A stretch of DNA of 64,000 bases, from assembly GCA_947631115.1 (NCBI GenBank), contig CANRKB010000003.1, positions 62,001 through 126,000 on the forward strand, in the 5' to 3' direction. This DNA is from an uncultured Clostridia bacterium. GTDB taxonomy: Bacteria > Bacillota > Clostridia > Oscillospirales > Ruminococcaceae. The position numbers and the translations under genes are program-made. The notes beneath the pieces were generated by a model that was given only the letters and a program-made list of their open reading frames with translations, was not told the DNA's origin and ran no database searches. Below, piece after piece: positions 36,180-44,207 of this stretch; position 1 is the stretch's first letter; every line of letters starts with the position of its first letter.

Positions 36180-36980
36180 ATGGGAGTAAAAATATGTCTT
36201 ACTATAGCAGGCTCGGACTGTTCGGGCGGCGCAGGGATACAGGCGGATCTTAAGACCTTTGCGGCACACGGGTGTTACGGAGCGAGCGTTATAACTTCTG
36301 TTGTGGCTGAAAATACCTCGAAAGTCATTTCCGTTTATAATGTTCCGGCTGATGAAGTCAGAAAGCAGATAGACGCGGTTTTCGAGGATATGCGGGTAGA
36401 CGCGGTAAAGCTCGGAATGATACCGAATGTTGACGTGATCGAAGCTGTCGCGGAAAGGCTGAAATTTTACAGACCGCCTTTTGTTGTGTGCGATCCCGTG
36501 TTTGAAGCGACAAGCGGCGGAGCGCTAAGCGCAGAGGGCGCGACAAAGGCTTATGAGGAACATATCTTCCCCGTCGCGAATCTTATAACGCCGAACATTC
36601 CCGAAGCGGAGGCTTTTACTGGAATGAATATAGAAAGCGTTTCGGATATGTGTGCGGCGGCAAAATGGCTTTGCTCTATGGGAGCGAAAGCGGTTTTATT
36701 AAAAGGCGGTCATCTAAAATCGTCCGAAGCGGAAGACGTTCTTTTTGACGGGAAAGAGACAGTTCTTATAAAACAGAAAATGATAAACTCGCAGAACACC
36801 CACGGAACGGGTTGTACGCTGTCTTCGGCAATTGCGGCGGGTATGGCAAAAGGCTTTACGCTAAAAGAAGCCGCCATTTCCGCAAAGGATTATATAACTA
36901 AGGCAATTGAAAATTCATATGTTGTCGGAAAAGGACACAGTCCCGTAAATCATTTTTACGCTTATTGGGATAAACTATAA
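36180..36980 (+). CDS. thiD: Hydroxymethylpyrimidine/phosphomethylpyrimidine kinase
   Basis: The 266-residue ribokinase-fold enzyme has [20 protein letters not shown] at the N-terminus, [12 protein letters not shown] in the middle and the anion-hole [15 protein letters not shown] near residue 210. It phosphorylates HMP twice on the way to thiamine. AAAGGA ten bases upstream selects the ATG at 36180; earlier in-frame starts at 36159 and 36171 overlap or abut that site. It lies between DUF3781 and thiC. Confidence 0.94.
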   Translation: MGVKICLTIAGSDCSGGAGIQADLKTFAAHGCYGASVITSVVAENTSKVISVYNVPADEVRKQIDAVFEDMRVDAVKLGMIPNVDVIEAVAERLKFYRPPFVVCDPVFEATSGGALSAEGATKAYEEHIFPVANLITPNIPEAEAFTGMNIESVSDMCAAAKWLCSMGAKAVLLKGGHLKSSEAEDVLFDGKETVLIKQKMINSQNTHGTGCTLSSAIAAGMAKGFTLKEAAISAKDYITKAIENSYVVGKGHSPVNHFYAYWDKL

Positions 36981-36998
36981 ATCAAAGGAGATAAAGCT

Positions 36999-38312
36999 AT
37001 GAGAGATTACAAAACACAGATGGAAGCGGCAAAGAAAGGGATTATAACCCCCGAAATGAAAACTGTCGCGGAGAAAGAATATTGGGACGCCGAGAAAATT
37101 CGCGAAAAAGTCGCGACGGGAGAGATCGCCATTCCCGCGAACACAAATCATAAGTCGCTTTCCGCAGAGGGCATTGGCGGCGGGCTTCGCACAAAAATAA
37201 ACGTAAACTTAGGCATTTCGGGCGACGCGAAGGACTACGACCTTGAAATGCAGAAGGTCGATATGTCCATAAAGTTCGGCGCAGAGGCAATTATGGATCT
37301 GTCGAACTATGGAAAAACAAACACTTTCCGCAGGGAGCTTATAGCTAAATCGCCCGCAATGATAGGCACCGTGCCTATGTATGACGCGATAGGTTATCTT
37401 GACAAAGACCTGCTCGAAATAAAAGCGGAGGATTTTCTTAAAGTCGTAAAAGCTCACGCCGAAGAGGGCGTTGACTTTATGACAATTCACGCGGGCATAA
37501 ATCGCAGAGCCATTGAAGCTTTCAGGCGCGACCCGCGCAAGATGAACATTGTTTCAAGAGGCGGCTCGCTCTTGTTTGCCTGGATGATGATGACGGGAAA
37601 TGAAAATCCGTTTTATGAGTTTTACGACGATGTGCTTGATATACTGCGCGAATATGACGTTACTATTTCGCTCGGCGACGCTCTGCGCCCCGGCTGTATA
37701 GACGACAGCACCGACGGCGGACAGATAGCGGAGCTTATAGAGCTTGGCGCGCTGACCGAAAGAGCATGGGCAAAGGACGTTCAAGTTATGGTCGAGGGTC
37801 CGGGGCATATGGCGATGAATGAGATCGCGGCAAATATGCAAATAGAAAAGCGCATTTGCCACAACGCGCCGTTTTATGTTTTAGGTCCGCTTGTTACGGA
37901 CATTTTCCCGGGGTACGATCATATAACTTCCGCGATAGGCGGGGCAATTGCCGCGGTGAGCGGAGCGGACTTTTTGTGTTATGTAACTCCCGCAGAGCAT
38001 TTAAGACTGCCCGATCTGTCGGACGTTAAAGAGGGGATAATTGCTTCTAAGATAGCGGCTCATGCGGCGGATATTGCAAAGGGCGTTCCGCACGCAAGAG
38101 ATAAGGACAATGAAATGGCGGCTGCGCGCCACGCGGTCGATTGGGATAAGATGTTTGAGATATGCGCAGATCCCGAAAAGGCAAGAGCGTATTTTGAGAG
38201 CTGCCCGCCCGCCGACAGGCACACCTGCTCGATGTGTGGAAAGATGTGCGCGGTAAGGACAACGAATATGATACTTGAGGGTAAGGAAGTAAAGTTCTGC
38301 TCGGAAAAGTAA
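36999..38312 (+). CDS. thiC: Phosphomethylpyrimidine synthase
   Basis: The 437-residue protein is the usual length for anaerobe ThiC. It has the [4Fe-4S]/SAM motif [11 protein letters not shown] at the C-terminus and the conserved [11 protein letters not shown] and [14 protein letters not shown] blocks. It converts aminoimidazole ribotide to HMP phosphate by a radical mechanism. AAAGGAG precedes the ATG. It ends the thiE-DUF3781-thiD-thiC run, and interspersed element copy A begins within about 15 bases of its stop. No thiazole-branch genes are in the window. Confidence 0.96.
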   Translation: MRDYKTQMEAAKKGIITPEMKTVAEKEYWDAEKIREKVATGEIAIPANTNHKSLSAEGIGGGLRTKINVNLGISGDAKDYDLEMQKVDMSIKFGAEAIMDLSNYGKTNTFRRELIAKSPAMIGTVPMYDAIGYLDKDLLEIKAEDFLKVVKAHAEEGVDFMTIHAGINRRAIEAFRRDPRKMNIVSRGGSLLFAWMMMTGNENPFYEFYDDVLDILREYDVTISLGDALRPGCIDDSTDGGQIAELIELGALTERAWAKDVQVMVEGPGHMAMNEIAANMQIEKRICHNAPFYVLGPLVTDIFPGYDHITSAIGGAIAAVSGADFLCYVTPAEHLRLPDLSDVKEGIIASKIAAHAADIAKGVPHARDKDNEMAAARHAVDWDKMFEICADPEKARAYFESCPPADRHTCSMCGKMCAVRTTNMILEGKEVKFCSEK

Positions 38313-38326
38313 TCATTCGGTCGGCT

Positions 38327-38607
38327 AGAAGTTTTTTTGAGCGGCGAAGCACTTTAAATTTAAAGCCACCAAACAGGCGGCGCACGAAAGTTTTTTGAAA
38401 GGGAGTTTGAGGGAAAACTTTTTTTCAAAAAAGTTTTCCCTCAATAACGCTTCAAAAACGCTAAAGGGTGTGGGGAAAACAAGAGTTTTCCCCACATTGA
38501 GATTTTCAAAATCATATTTTGAAAATCTCAATCCTAAAAGAGGTTTTGAGTGACAAAGAGAGTTTTGGGGGAAATCTGTTATGAACAGGAGATTTTAAAG
38601 TTTCCCC
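38327..38607 (+). repeat. Interspersed hairpin element, copy A
   Basis: This fills the 344-base gap between thiC and the MATE gene. Conserved features in order are TTTTGAGCGGCG (left edge), a CC-rich/GGCGG small hairpin, a 38-base hairpin at 38407-38444, CTAAAGGGTG, a hairpin at 38470-38495 (GTGGGGAAAAC arms) and a 37-base hairpin at 38496-38532. The latter two abut. The same order recurs at 40101 and 42153 with compensating changes in the stems. The right edge is uncertain (about 38570-38607). No protein is supported on either strand. Confidence 0.85.
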
Positions 38608-38656
38608 GAATTTACCGCTTACCTCTTGTCATTTGAATAAAAATCGGAGTTAATAC

Positions 38657-39997
38657 ATGAAAGAAAACAGTCTTTTAAGCGGGAAAGTTCTTCCCGCGCT
38701 TATAAAATTTTCGCTGCCGATAATGGCGGCGCTTTTCTTGCAGTCGCTTTACGGCGGCGTAGACCTGCTGATAGTCGGGAAATTCGCGACAACGGCGGAC
38801 GTTTCGGCGGTGTCTACGGGAAGCACGCTCATGCAGACGGTGACAATGGTCATAACAGGACTTACTGTTGGCGTTACAGTACTTGTCGGGCAGAAGATTG
38901 GCGCAAAGCGAAAAGACGACGCGGGAAAGGTTATCGGCGCGGGAATTGTGTTGTTCCTGATTTTGGGAATAATATTGTCGATTATTCTCATTTGCTGCAC
39001 CAACGGGCTTGCAACAGTCTTGCAAGCGCCCGAAGAAGCATACTCAAAGACCTGCGATTATATCCGTGTGTGCGGGATAGGAACGGTTTTTATTGTTTTC
39101 TACAACCTGATCGGCGCGATTTTCAGAGGAATAGGCGACTCGAAAACTCCGCTTTTTACCGTGCTTATCGCGTGCGTATGCAACATAATCGGAGACCTTG
39201 TTTTCGCGGCGTGGCTTGGTTTCGGAGCTATGGGAACGGCAATTGCGACGGTCATTTCTCAGGCAATAAGCGTTGTTGTGTCTGTTATTATCCTTAAAAA
39301 CAGAAAGCTCCCGTTTGAATTTCACAAGAATTACATACGCTTTGACGGGTTTATCGGTAAAATTTTAAAGCTCGGTTTTCCTATTGCATTACAGGAATTT
39401 CTGGTAGGCATTTCGTTTTTGGTGATAATGATGATAGTAAACGCAATAAACGTAAACGCTTCGGCGGGAGTTGGGATAGCCGAAAAGGTCTGCTCGTTTA
39501 TAATGCTTGTGCCGTCGGCATTCTCCCAGGCAATTTCGGCGTTTGTCGCGCAGAACATAGGCGCGGGCTATCGCGACAGAGCCGATTCTTCGCTGAAATA
39601 CGGAATAGTGACCTCGCTTTGTATAGCGATAGTTATTGCGGCGCTGGCGTTTTTCAGAGGAGACCTGCTGGCGGGGATATTCTCAAATGACGGGATAGTA
39701 ATTGCAAACGCGCATGAATATCTCAAAGCTTATGCAATCGACGTGTTGCAGACGTCAGTTCTGTTCTGCTTTATCGGCTATTACAACGGCTGCGGGAACA
39801 CGCTGTTTGTTATGATACAGGGCTTGGTCGGGGCTGTAGCGGTGAGAATACCGGTGGTTTTTCTTATGAGCAGGATACCCGACGTTTCGCTGTTTCTGAT
39901 AGGTCTAAGCACGCCGATAGCTTCATTCGTTCAGATAATACTTTGCCTTGTCTTTATGACACATGTTAAAAGGAAAGCAAGGGGGAAAACCTTTTGA
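38657..39997 (+). CDS. MATE family efflux transporter
   Basis: The 446-residue protein has twelve hydrophobic helices in two related halves. It starts LPALIKFSLPIMAALFLQSLYGGVDLLIVGKF and contains NLIGAIFRGIGDSKTPL and GNTLFVMIQGL, typical of the MATE/DinF group. It probably exports drugs or metabolites using a sodium or proton gradient; no substrate can be assigned. CGGAG precedes the ATG. The last codons (GKTF, stop) lie inside an inverted partial copy of the interspersed element, so the natural C-terminus may have been altered. Confidence 0.92.
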   Translation: MKENSLLSGKVLPALIKFSLPIMAALFLQSLYGGVDLLIVGKFATTADVSAVSTGSTLMQTVTMVITGLTVGVTVLVGQKIGAKRKDDAGKVIGAGIVLFLILGIILSIILICCTNGLATVLQAPEEAYSKTCDYIRVCGIGTVFIVFYNLIGAIFRGIGDSKTPLFTVLIACVCNIIGDLVFAAWLGFGAMGTAIATVISQAISVVVSVIILKNRKLPFEFHKNYIRFDGFIGKILKLGFPIALQEFLVGISFLVIMMIVNAINVNASAGVGIAEKVCSFIMLVPSAFSQAISAFVAQNIGAGYRDRADSSLKYGIVTSLCIAIVIAALAFFRGDLLAGIFSNDGIVIANAHEYLKAYAIDVLQTSVLFCFIGYYNGCGNTLFVMIQGLVGAVAVRIPVVFLMSRIPDVSLFLIGLSTPIASFVQIILCLVFMTHVKRKARGKTF

Positions 39998-40058
39998 AAA
40001 AGGTTTCCCCCTTGAACCCCCTTTCCAAAACTTTTACTTGCCGCCGCTTGCGCGGCGG
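39979..40058 (-). repeat. Partial inverted copy of interspersed element
   Basis: Read on the minus strand, a GC-rich hairpin (40058-40039) is followed by AAAAGTTTTGGAAAGGGG and a long hairpin (40013-39979). This is the same order as the left half of copies A-C. It overlaps the last six codons of the MATE gene. The 35-base hairpin may also end MATE transcription, though no T-run follows on the plus strand. Confidence 0.65.
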
Positions 40059-40100
40059 ACGATAGCCGAACAGCGCTTACGTTTAGAAGTAAGTGGTAAG

Positions 40101-40412
40101 AAGCTGTTTTGAGCGGCGGACAACGTTTTATATCCAGACCGCCAAACGGGCGGCGCACGAAAGTTTTTTGAAAAGGGAGTCCAGAGGGGAAAAATTTTTT
40201 TCAAAAAATTTTTCCCCTCTGGTCGCGGCGTAAGCCGCGAAACGGCGCTAGCAAGGCGCTAAAGGGTGCGGGGAAAACAAGAGTTTTCCCCGCATTGCCG
40301 TTTCAAATGCTTGCATTTGAAACGGCAATCCTACAAAGATGTTTTGAGCGTTGAGCAACCTTAAAAATGAATCATACAATAGAGCGTGAAATCAAATGCT
40401 CTTATGGAAAAA
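40101..40412 (+). repeat. Interspersed hairpin element, copy B
   Basis: It has the same order as copy A: GTTTTGAGCGGCGG, CCGCC/GGCGG hairpin, a perfect 20-pair hairpin at 40181-40222, an extra GC-rich hairpin insert (about 40223-40240), CTAAAGGGTG, a hairpin at 40268-40293 (GCGGGG/CCCCGC where A and C have GTGGGG/CCCCAC) and a 17-pair hairpin at 40294-40329. A shared AGAGCGTGAAATCA block follows (from 40382). GTTTTGAGCG also recurs near the right side (about 40344). It lies between convergent genes. Confidence 0.85.
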
Positions 40413-40460
40413 AGAGGTAAGAAAAAAGACCGACAGCCTTTCAATTCTTACCTCGTTTTT
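40406..40460. terminator. Bidirectional terminator after anti-sigma gene
   Basis: A 10-pair stem GAGGTAAGAA/TTCTTACCTC (40414-40423 with 40445-40454) has a long loop. It is flanked by A-rich sequence on the left, giving T on the minus strand, and GTTTTT on the right. It ends the sigma/anti-sigma transcript. Confidence 0.7.
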
Positions 40461-40486
40461 GCTTCTTAAAATTTCCCCCAAATCTT

Positions 40487-41512
40487 TTAATCGTCAATTA
40501 TTTCCTGTACAATATACTCGCCGTTTGCGTTTTTGCCTGCAAAGCCGAAATTGATATGTTCCTGTTCGGTTAGTTCAAGGTCTGCAAGGTCGTTTTCCGA
40601 GATGAAAATTATGATGCCTTTGCGGTCGGTATACGTTAATTCCCGAAGCTCAAGCGGAATGTTTTTGGCTTTAAGTTCGGACAAGGTATTTTCAAAAACG
40701 GCTTCACGCGAAGACTTTATGGCATTATCTATTTCATCATACAGGCTTTGAAGGACTTTTTCTCCTGCCTCAGCGTCGGCTTCAAGTTTTTCTCTGTCAA
40801 ACTTCCCGTCCGTTATATAATCCCCTAATGATTTTAATGTTTCCATAACTGTCTCGCCGTTATCTACATAAGTGTTTAATATCTCCGTTTCATCTCCCGA
40901 TGTAAGATGTTGAGCTTCTTCCAGCTCCATTACATAGTCGTATGTTTTCACGAACTCGCGGAGTTTCTCAATTTTTACACTGAGTTCGGATAGTTCGTTG
41001 AATATTTCACTTATCGTCCTGCCGTTGTAAACATAATCATTGCTGTATCCTGTCAGCAATGACACCGCGAAAATGCTGCCGTCGTCATATTTATCGAACG
41101 CGTTTTTTAACTCATACGACACAGGCTTTCCGTGCCATAATGTCATACATACGCTTTCGGAAATGCTTACACCGCCGGTACTGCTCTGCGACCAGATAAC
41201 ATTTTCGGGTATTTTGGGTGTTTCGGGTGTGCTTGACAATGAGTTATCGTTTGACAATTGAGAGTTGTCGGAAGCGGTGTTGTTTAAATTTTGGTTAGCG
41301 TCGGGCGTTGAAACAACGGGCGCGGTATCGTTTGTAACGGAATTTTTCCGATCAAGAACATTCGCTCCCACAACTGCCGCCGCGGCAACACAGCAGGTCA
41401 CAGACCCCGCCGAAGCTATTTTAACGGCTGTCGTTCTTTTTCGCCTTTGCTCGGTAAAGTATTCATCTCTGCGTTTAAGCAGGCTTGTTGTCATTTCTTC
41501 AGATGTCTTCAT
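40487..41512 (-). CDS. Probable anti-sigma factor, membrane protein
   Basis: The 341-residue protein has a charged cytoplasmic N-terminus (about 1-29), one membrane helix (about 30-50), a Ser/Thr/Asn-rich linker (55-95) and an extracellular domain of about 245 residues. Its start overlaps the end of the ECF sigma gene by 14 bases. That arrangement and topology are typical of a membrane-bound anti-sigma factor. I do not recognise a named anti-sigma domain, so the assignment rests mainly on context. The external part may sense an envelope signal. Confidence 0.65.
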   Translation of the reverse strand: MKTSEEMTTSLLKRRDEYFTEQRRKRTTAVKIASAGSVTCCVAAAAVVGANVLDRKNSVTNDTAPVVSTPDANQNLNNTASDNSQLSNDNSLSSTPETPKIPENVIWSQSSTGGVSISESVCMTLWHGKPVSYELKNAFDKYDDGSIFAVSLLTGYSNDYVYNGRTISEIFNELSELSVKIEKLREFVKTYDYVMELEEAQHLTSGDETEILNTYVDNGETVMETLKSLGDYITDGKFDREKLEADAEAGEKVLQSLYDEIDNAIKSSREAVFENTLSELKAKNIPLELRELTYTDRKGIIIFISENDLADLELTEQEHINFGFAGKNANGEYIVQEIIDD

Positions 41513-42056
41513 AAATAAAACCCTCCTTTGTGAGAATGTTTTTGAGAGAAAGTTTTGCGTGATACAAAAGGTCGGTTATCTGGCGCGGGGATTTTTTCAT
41601 TATCCTTGCGGCGTCTTTGTTGGAAAGTCCCTCAAAGTAGATGAGCCACAAGATCTGCCTGTAATCGGGCTTGAGCTTTGAAAGCGCTTTATGAACCGTT
41701 ATCTTGCGCTCTTCTTTGATGTACGACTGTTCAAGGCACTGTCCGTCATAAATGTAGTTTTCCATATCGTCGATAGGCGTGTTTAAAAGTTTTGAGTTGT
41801 GCCTTATATAATCGACAGCAACGTTTCTGCCTATTGCATACAGCCATGTTTTAAAGCCGCACTTCCCCGAAAACCTCGGCTTTTTGGTTATCAGCCTGAA
41901 AAAGGTATCCTCGGCAAGCTCCTCGGCGGTGCAGAAATTATTTACAAATGTGTTGATATAAAGAATAAGACCGTCCTTGTACGTTTCAACTATTTCCGAA
42001 AGCCCGTTGTCGTCGCCGTCAAGGTAACGGCGGTAGCTACTTTCACCGTTATCCAT
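41499..42056 (-). CDS. ECF-type RNA polymerase sigma factor
   Basis: The 185-residue protein has sigma region 2 (AEELAEDTFFRLITKKPRF...FKTWLYAIGRNVAVDYIR, about 42-84) and region 4 (LSKLKPDYRQILWLIYFEGLSNKDAARIMKKSPRQITDLLYHAK, about 120-165). It lacks extra domains. It probably directs RNA polymerase to its own and other stress promoters when released by the anti-sigma partner encoded next. GGAAAGGAG precedes the ATG. Interspersed element copy C lies upstream. Confidence 0.92.
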   Translation of the reverse strand: MDNGESSYRRYLDGDDNGLSEIVETYKDGLILYINTFVNNFCTAEELAEDTFFRLITKKPRFSGKCGFKTWLYAIGRNVAVDYIRHNSKLLNTPIDDMENYIYDGQCLEQSYIKEERKITVHKALSKLKPDYRQILWLIYFEGLSNKDAARIMKKSPRQITDLLYHAKLSLKNILTKEGFIYEDI

Positions 42057-42152
42057 TCTGACGCTCCTTTCCGCATTTTTTTCTCTTCAATTGTTAGTCG
42101 TGTGGGGCGGGTAATTATCGCAGCCGAAAGTTAGATTTTTAATAGACCGAAA

Positions 42153-42447
42153 TTTGTTTTGAGCGGCAAATTGTTTTAAATTTAAAACCGCCAAACTGGC
42201 GGCGCACAAAAGTTTTTTGAAAGGGAGTTTGAGGGAAAACTTTTTTTCAAAAAAGTTTTCCCTCAATAACGGCAAAAATGCGCTAAAGGGTGTGGGGAAA
42301 ACAAGAGTTTTCCCCACATTTCCGTTTTAAAAACCGTGTTTTTAAAACGGAAATCTTACAAAGATGTTTTGTGCGGGAGAGAGCTTTAAGAAAGAAAAAA
42401 CTCAGAGCGTGAAATCAGTTGTTCTTATGATAAAAAAATTTCCCCTT
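42153..42447 (+). repeat. Interspersed hairpin element, copy C
   Basis: TTTGTTTTGAGCGGC marks the left edge. Then follow CCGCCAAACTGGCGG, a 38-base hairpin at 42229-42266 identical in its arms to copy A, CTAAAGGGTG, a hairpin at 42292-42317 and a 17-pair hairpin at 42318-42354 with different arm sequence (CCGTTTTAAAAAC). The right part (AGAGCGTGAAATCA, then TTCTTATG) overlaps the 3' end of the radical SAM gene. It occupies the 358-base gap upstream of the sigma gene. Confidence 0.85.
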
Positions 42448-43341
42448 AACTAAATCCGTAATTCCCGTTAAATCAAACAACGGCGTATACTCCTCTTTTG
42501 CCGAGCTTTTTTCCTGCATATAGCCGTCAAGCCCCGCCGCTATGACCGCGTCAAGCGCTTTTTGATATTCAAAGGTCGTTATCCGTCTGTTCAGCATTTT
42601 AAAGCGCTCATCGGTCTTAACCAAACCGAAAGGCGTATATTGGCTCATAATGCTGAACAGTATATCGCCCTTGAACCGCTCGGCGACTGCGTTTATGACC
42701 TGTAAAGAATCCTTGTAAAGGCCGGGCAGAACGAGGTGTCTTACAACTGTTCCCCTGATAAGAATATCCCCGTCAAACACGGGTTTTCCAGTCTGCCGCA
42801 CCATTTCCGATATGGCGTTCATTGCGGTGTTGAAATAATCGGGAGCGTTTGAGAGCCGCAAAGCTGTTTCATCATCAAAATACTTAACATCGGGAAGATA
42901 AATGTCCACAAGCCCGTTTAACGCTCTCAATGTTTCTACTCTCTCATATCCCCCGCTGTTGTATACAACGGGAATTTTAAGCCCGTTTTGCTTAGCCGTT
43001 TTAAGCGCCTTTATCATCTGAGGAACAAAATGCGTGGGATTTACGAGGTTTATATTATGCGCGCCTTTTTGCTGCAGTTCAAGGAAAATCTGCGAAAGGC
43101 GGTCGGTCGTTATCTCCGCGCCGAAGTTCTCCGAGCTTATGCCGTAATTCTGGCAATAAACGCACTTCATAACACACCCCGAAAAAAACACCGCGCCGCT
43201 TCCGTTTGTACCCGAAATGCAGGGTTCTTCCCAGAAATGCAGGTCGGCGCGAGCCGCTGTGACGGTGTTTGTCATTTTGCAGAAACCGAGCGCGTCTTCG
43301 CGATTAGCCTTGCACTTTCTCGGACAAAGATAACATTTCAT
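42415..43341 (-). CDS. Radical SAM protein, PflX/COG1313 type
   Basis: The 308-residue protein begins MKCYLCPRKCKANR, an N-terminal cysteine cluster. It carries the radical SAM motif CVMKCVYCQN near residue 60, with the surrounding PflA-like barrel. This is the COG1313 (PflX) family, related to pyruvate formate-lyase activating enzymes but without an established target. GAAAGG places the start at 43341. The last codons fall in element copy C, so the C-terminus (KFFYHKNN) may be element-derived. It follows the APH-like gene. Confidence 0.87.
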   Translation of the reverse strand: MKCYLCPRKCKANREDALGFCKMTNTVTAARADLHFWEEPCISGTNGSGAVFFSGCVMKCVYCQNYGISSENFGAEITTDRLSQIFLELQQKGAHNINLVNPTHFVPQMIKALKTAKQNGLKIPVVYNSGGYERVETLRALNGLVDIYLPDVKYFDDETALRLSNAPDYFNTAMNAISEMVRQTGKPVFDGDILIRGTVVRHLVLPGLYKDSLQVINAVAERFKGDILFSIMSQYTPFGLVKTDERFKMLNRRITTFEYQKALDAVIAAGLDGYMQEKSSAKEEYTPLFDLTGITDLVKGKFFYHKNN

Positions 43342-43362
43342 TTTTATGCCTTTCATAAACTA

Positions 43363-43402
43363 AAGCCTGTCCGCATTAAAAATCGTCTTAGCGTACAGGC
43401 TT
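43363..43402 (-). terminator. Possible partial terminator
   Basis: A stem AAGCCTGT/ACAGGCTT (43363-43370 with 43395-43402, plus a few inner pairs) lies between the APH-like gene and the radical SAM gene. The T-run is weak on the minus strand, so readthrough is likely. Confidence 0.3.
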
Positions 43403-43410
43403 TTTTATTT

Positions 43411-44175
43411 TTATAACGTTTCTGAAACGTCCAGCCAAGTAAGCAGAAATTCCCTCTCATCAGGGCGCTTGAACTTAAGCTGCGCCGCCGCAATAACGGG
43501 TATCCACTCTCTTATTTCCTTGCTGTCGGATTTTGTTTTCTCGCAGTAAAGTTTAAGATACTTTTCCGCACTCTCGGTCTTGTGTTTAAGGCAGAAGCCT
43601 ATATATGTCCTCGCCGCGTCCGCAAGAGGGTTTCCCTGTTTTGCTTTCAGCCAGTCAACAACAAACGTTCCGTCCTCGCCGACTATGATGTTTTCGGGAA
43701 GAAGCTCTCCGTGACACAAACAGGTTCGATCGGGAAAAGCCGCAAGCTTTTTCAGAAGCTCATACTTCTTTACTTCCTCTATCATGTCAATCCCCTCTAT
43801 AGAACGCTTCAGATAATCTTTAAGACGGCTTAATTTCGGAGAACGCAGAGAGTTTATTTCCGCCTGTATATCCGCCATCATCATAAGATATTCGTCGCGC
43901 TTTGCGGGATCTTCGCGGATAAGCGTTTCAAGCGTTTTTCCCTCTTTAAACTTAGTGACAAGCGTCCATTTTCCGTCTATCTTTCCCGCGTCTATAAGCT
44001 CGGGAATCTTTGCATATCCCGTTTCTTCAACTCTCGAATAAGTGAGCGCCTCATAGAACACAACGCTTTTCGGCTCGTCGGGTTCTTTAAACACCTTTAC
44101 GCATTTGTCGCCGCATTTGTATATCTGCACTTTCGAGCTTTCGCTTATAAGCTCTTTAAGATCTTTTGCTTCCAT
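43411..44175 (-). CDS. Aminoglycoside-phosphotransferase-like kinase
   Basis: The 254-residue protein has the APH/choline-kinase fold: CLCHGELLPENIIVGEDGTFVVDWLKAKQGNPLADAART holds the catalytic loop (HGELLPEN) and the metal site (DW, where most relatives have D-x-E/D). It phosphorylates a small hydroxylated molecule. A nucleotidyltransferase gene immediately upstream (32 bases) suggests a kinase/nucleotidylyltransferase pair acting on a sugar or amino alcohol. An antibiotic resistance role is not implied. GGAGG precedes the ATG. Confidence 0.82.
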   Translation of the reverse strand: MEAKDLKELISESSKVQIYKCGDKCVKVFKEPDEPKSVVFYEALTYSRVEETGYAKIPELIDAGKIDGKWTLVTKFKEGKTLETLIREDPAKRDEYLMMMADIQAEINSLRSPKLSRLKDYLKRSIEGIDMIEEVKKYELLKKLAAFPDRTCLCHGELLPENIIVGEDGTFVVDWLKAKQGNPLADAARTYIGFCLKHKTESAEKYLKLYCEKTKSDSKEIREWIPVIAAAQLKFKRPDEREFLLTWLDVSETL

Positions 44176-44207
44176 AGTTTTCCTCCGTATTTTTTCTTAA
44201 TAGTCGG

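Noticed and set aside
38325..38531. Open frame on the minus strand of element copy A, similar to one at 42087-42317
   Set aside because: The two peptides share GKTLVFPTPFS and LRENFFEKKFSLKLPF, but the similarity comes from the repeated DNA. Hairpin arms change in ways that keep pairing rather than protein, and copy B breaks the frame. Not called as a gene.
43411..44175. Aminoglycoside resistance gene
   Set aside because: Only the kinase fold is shared. The neighbouring nucleotidyltransferase and the lack of mobile DNA favour a metabolic role.
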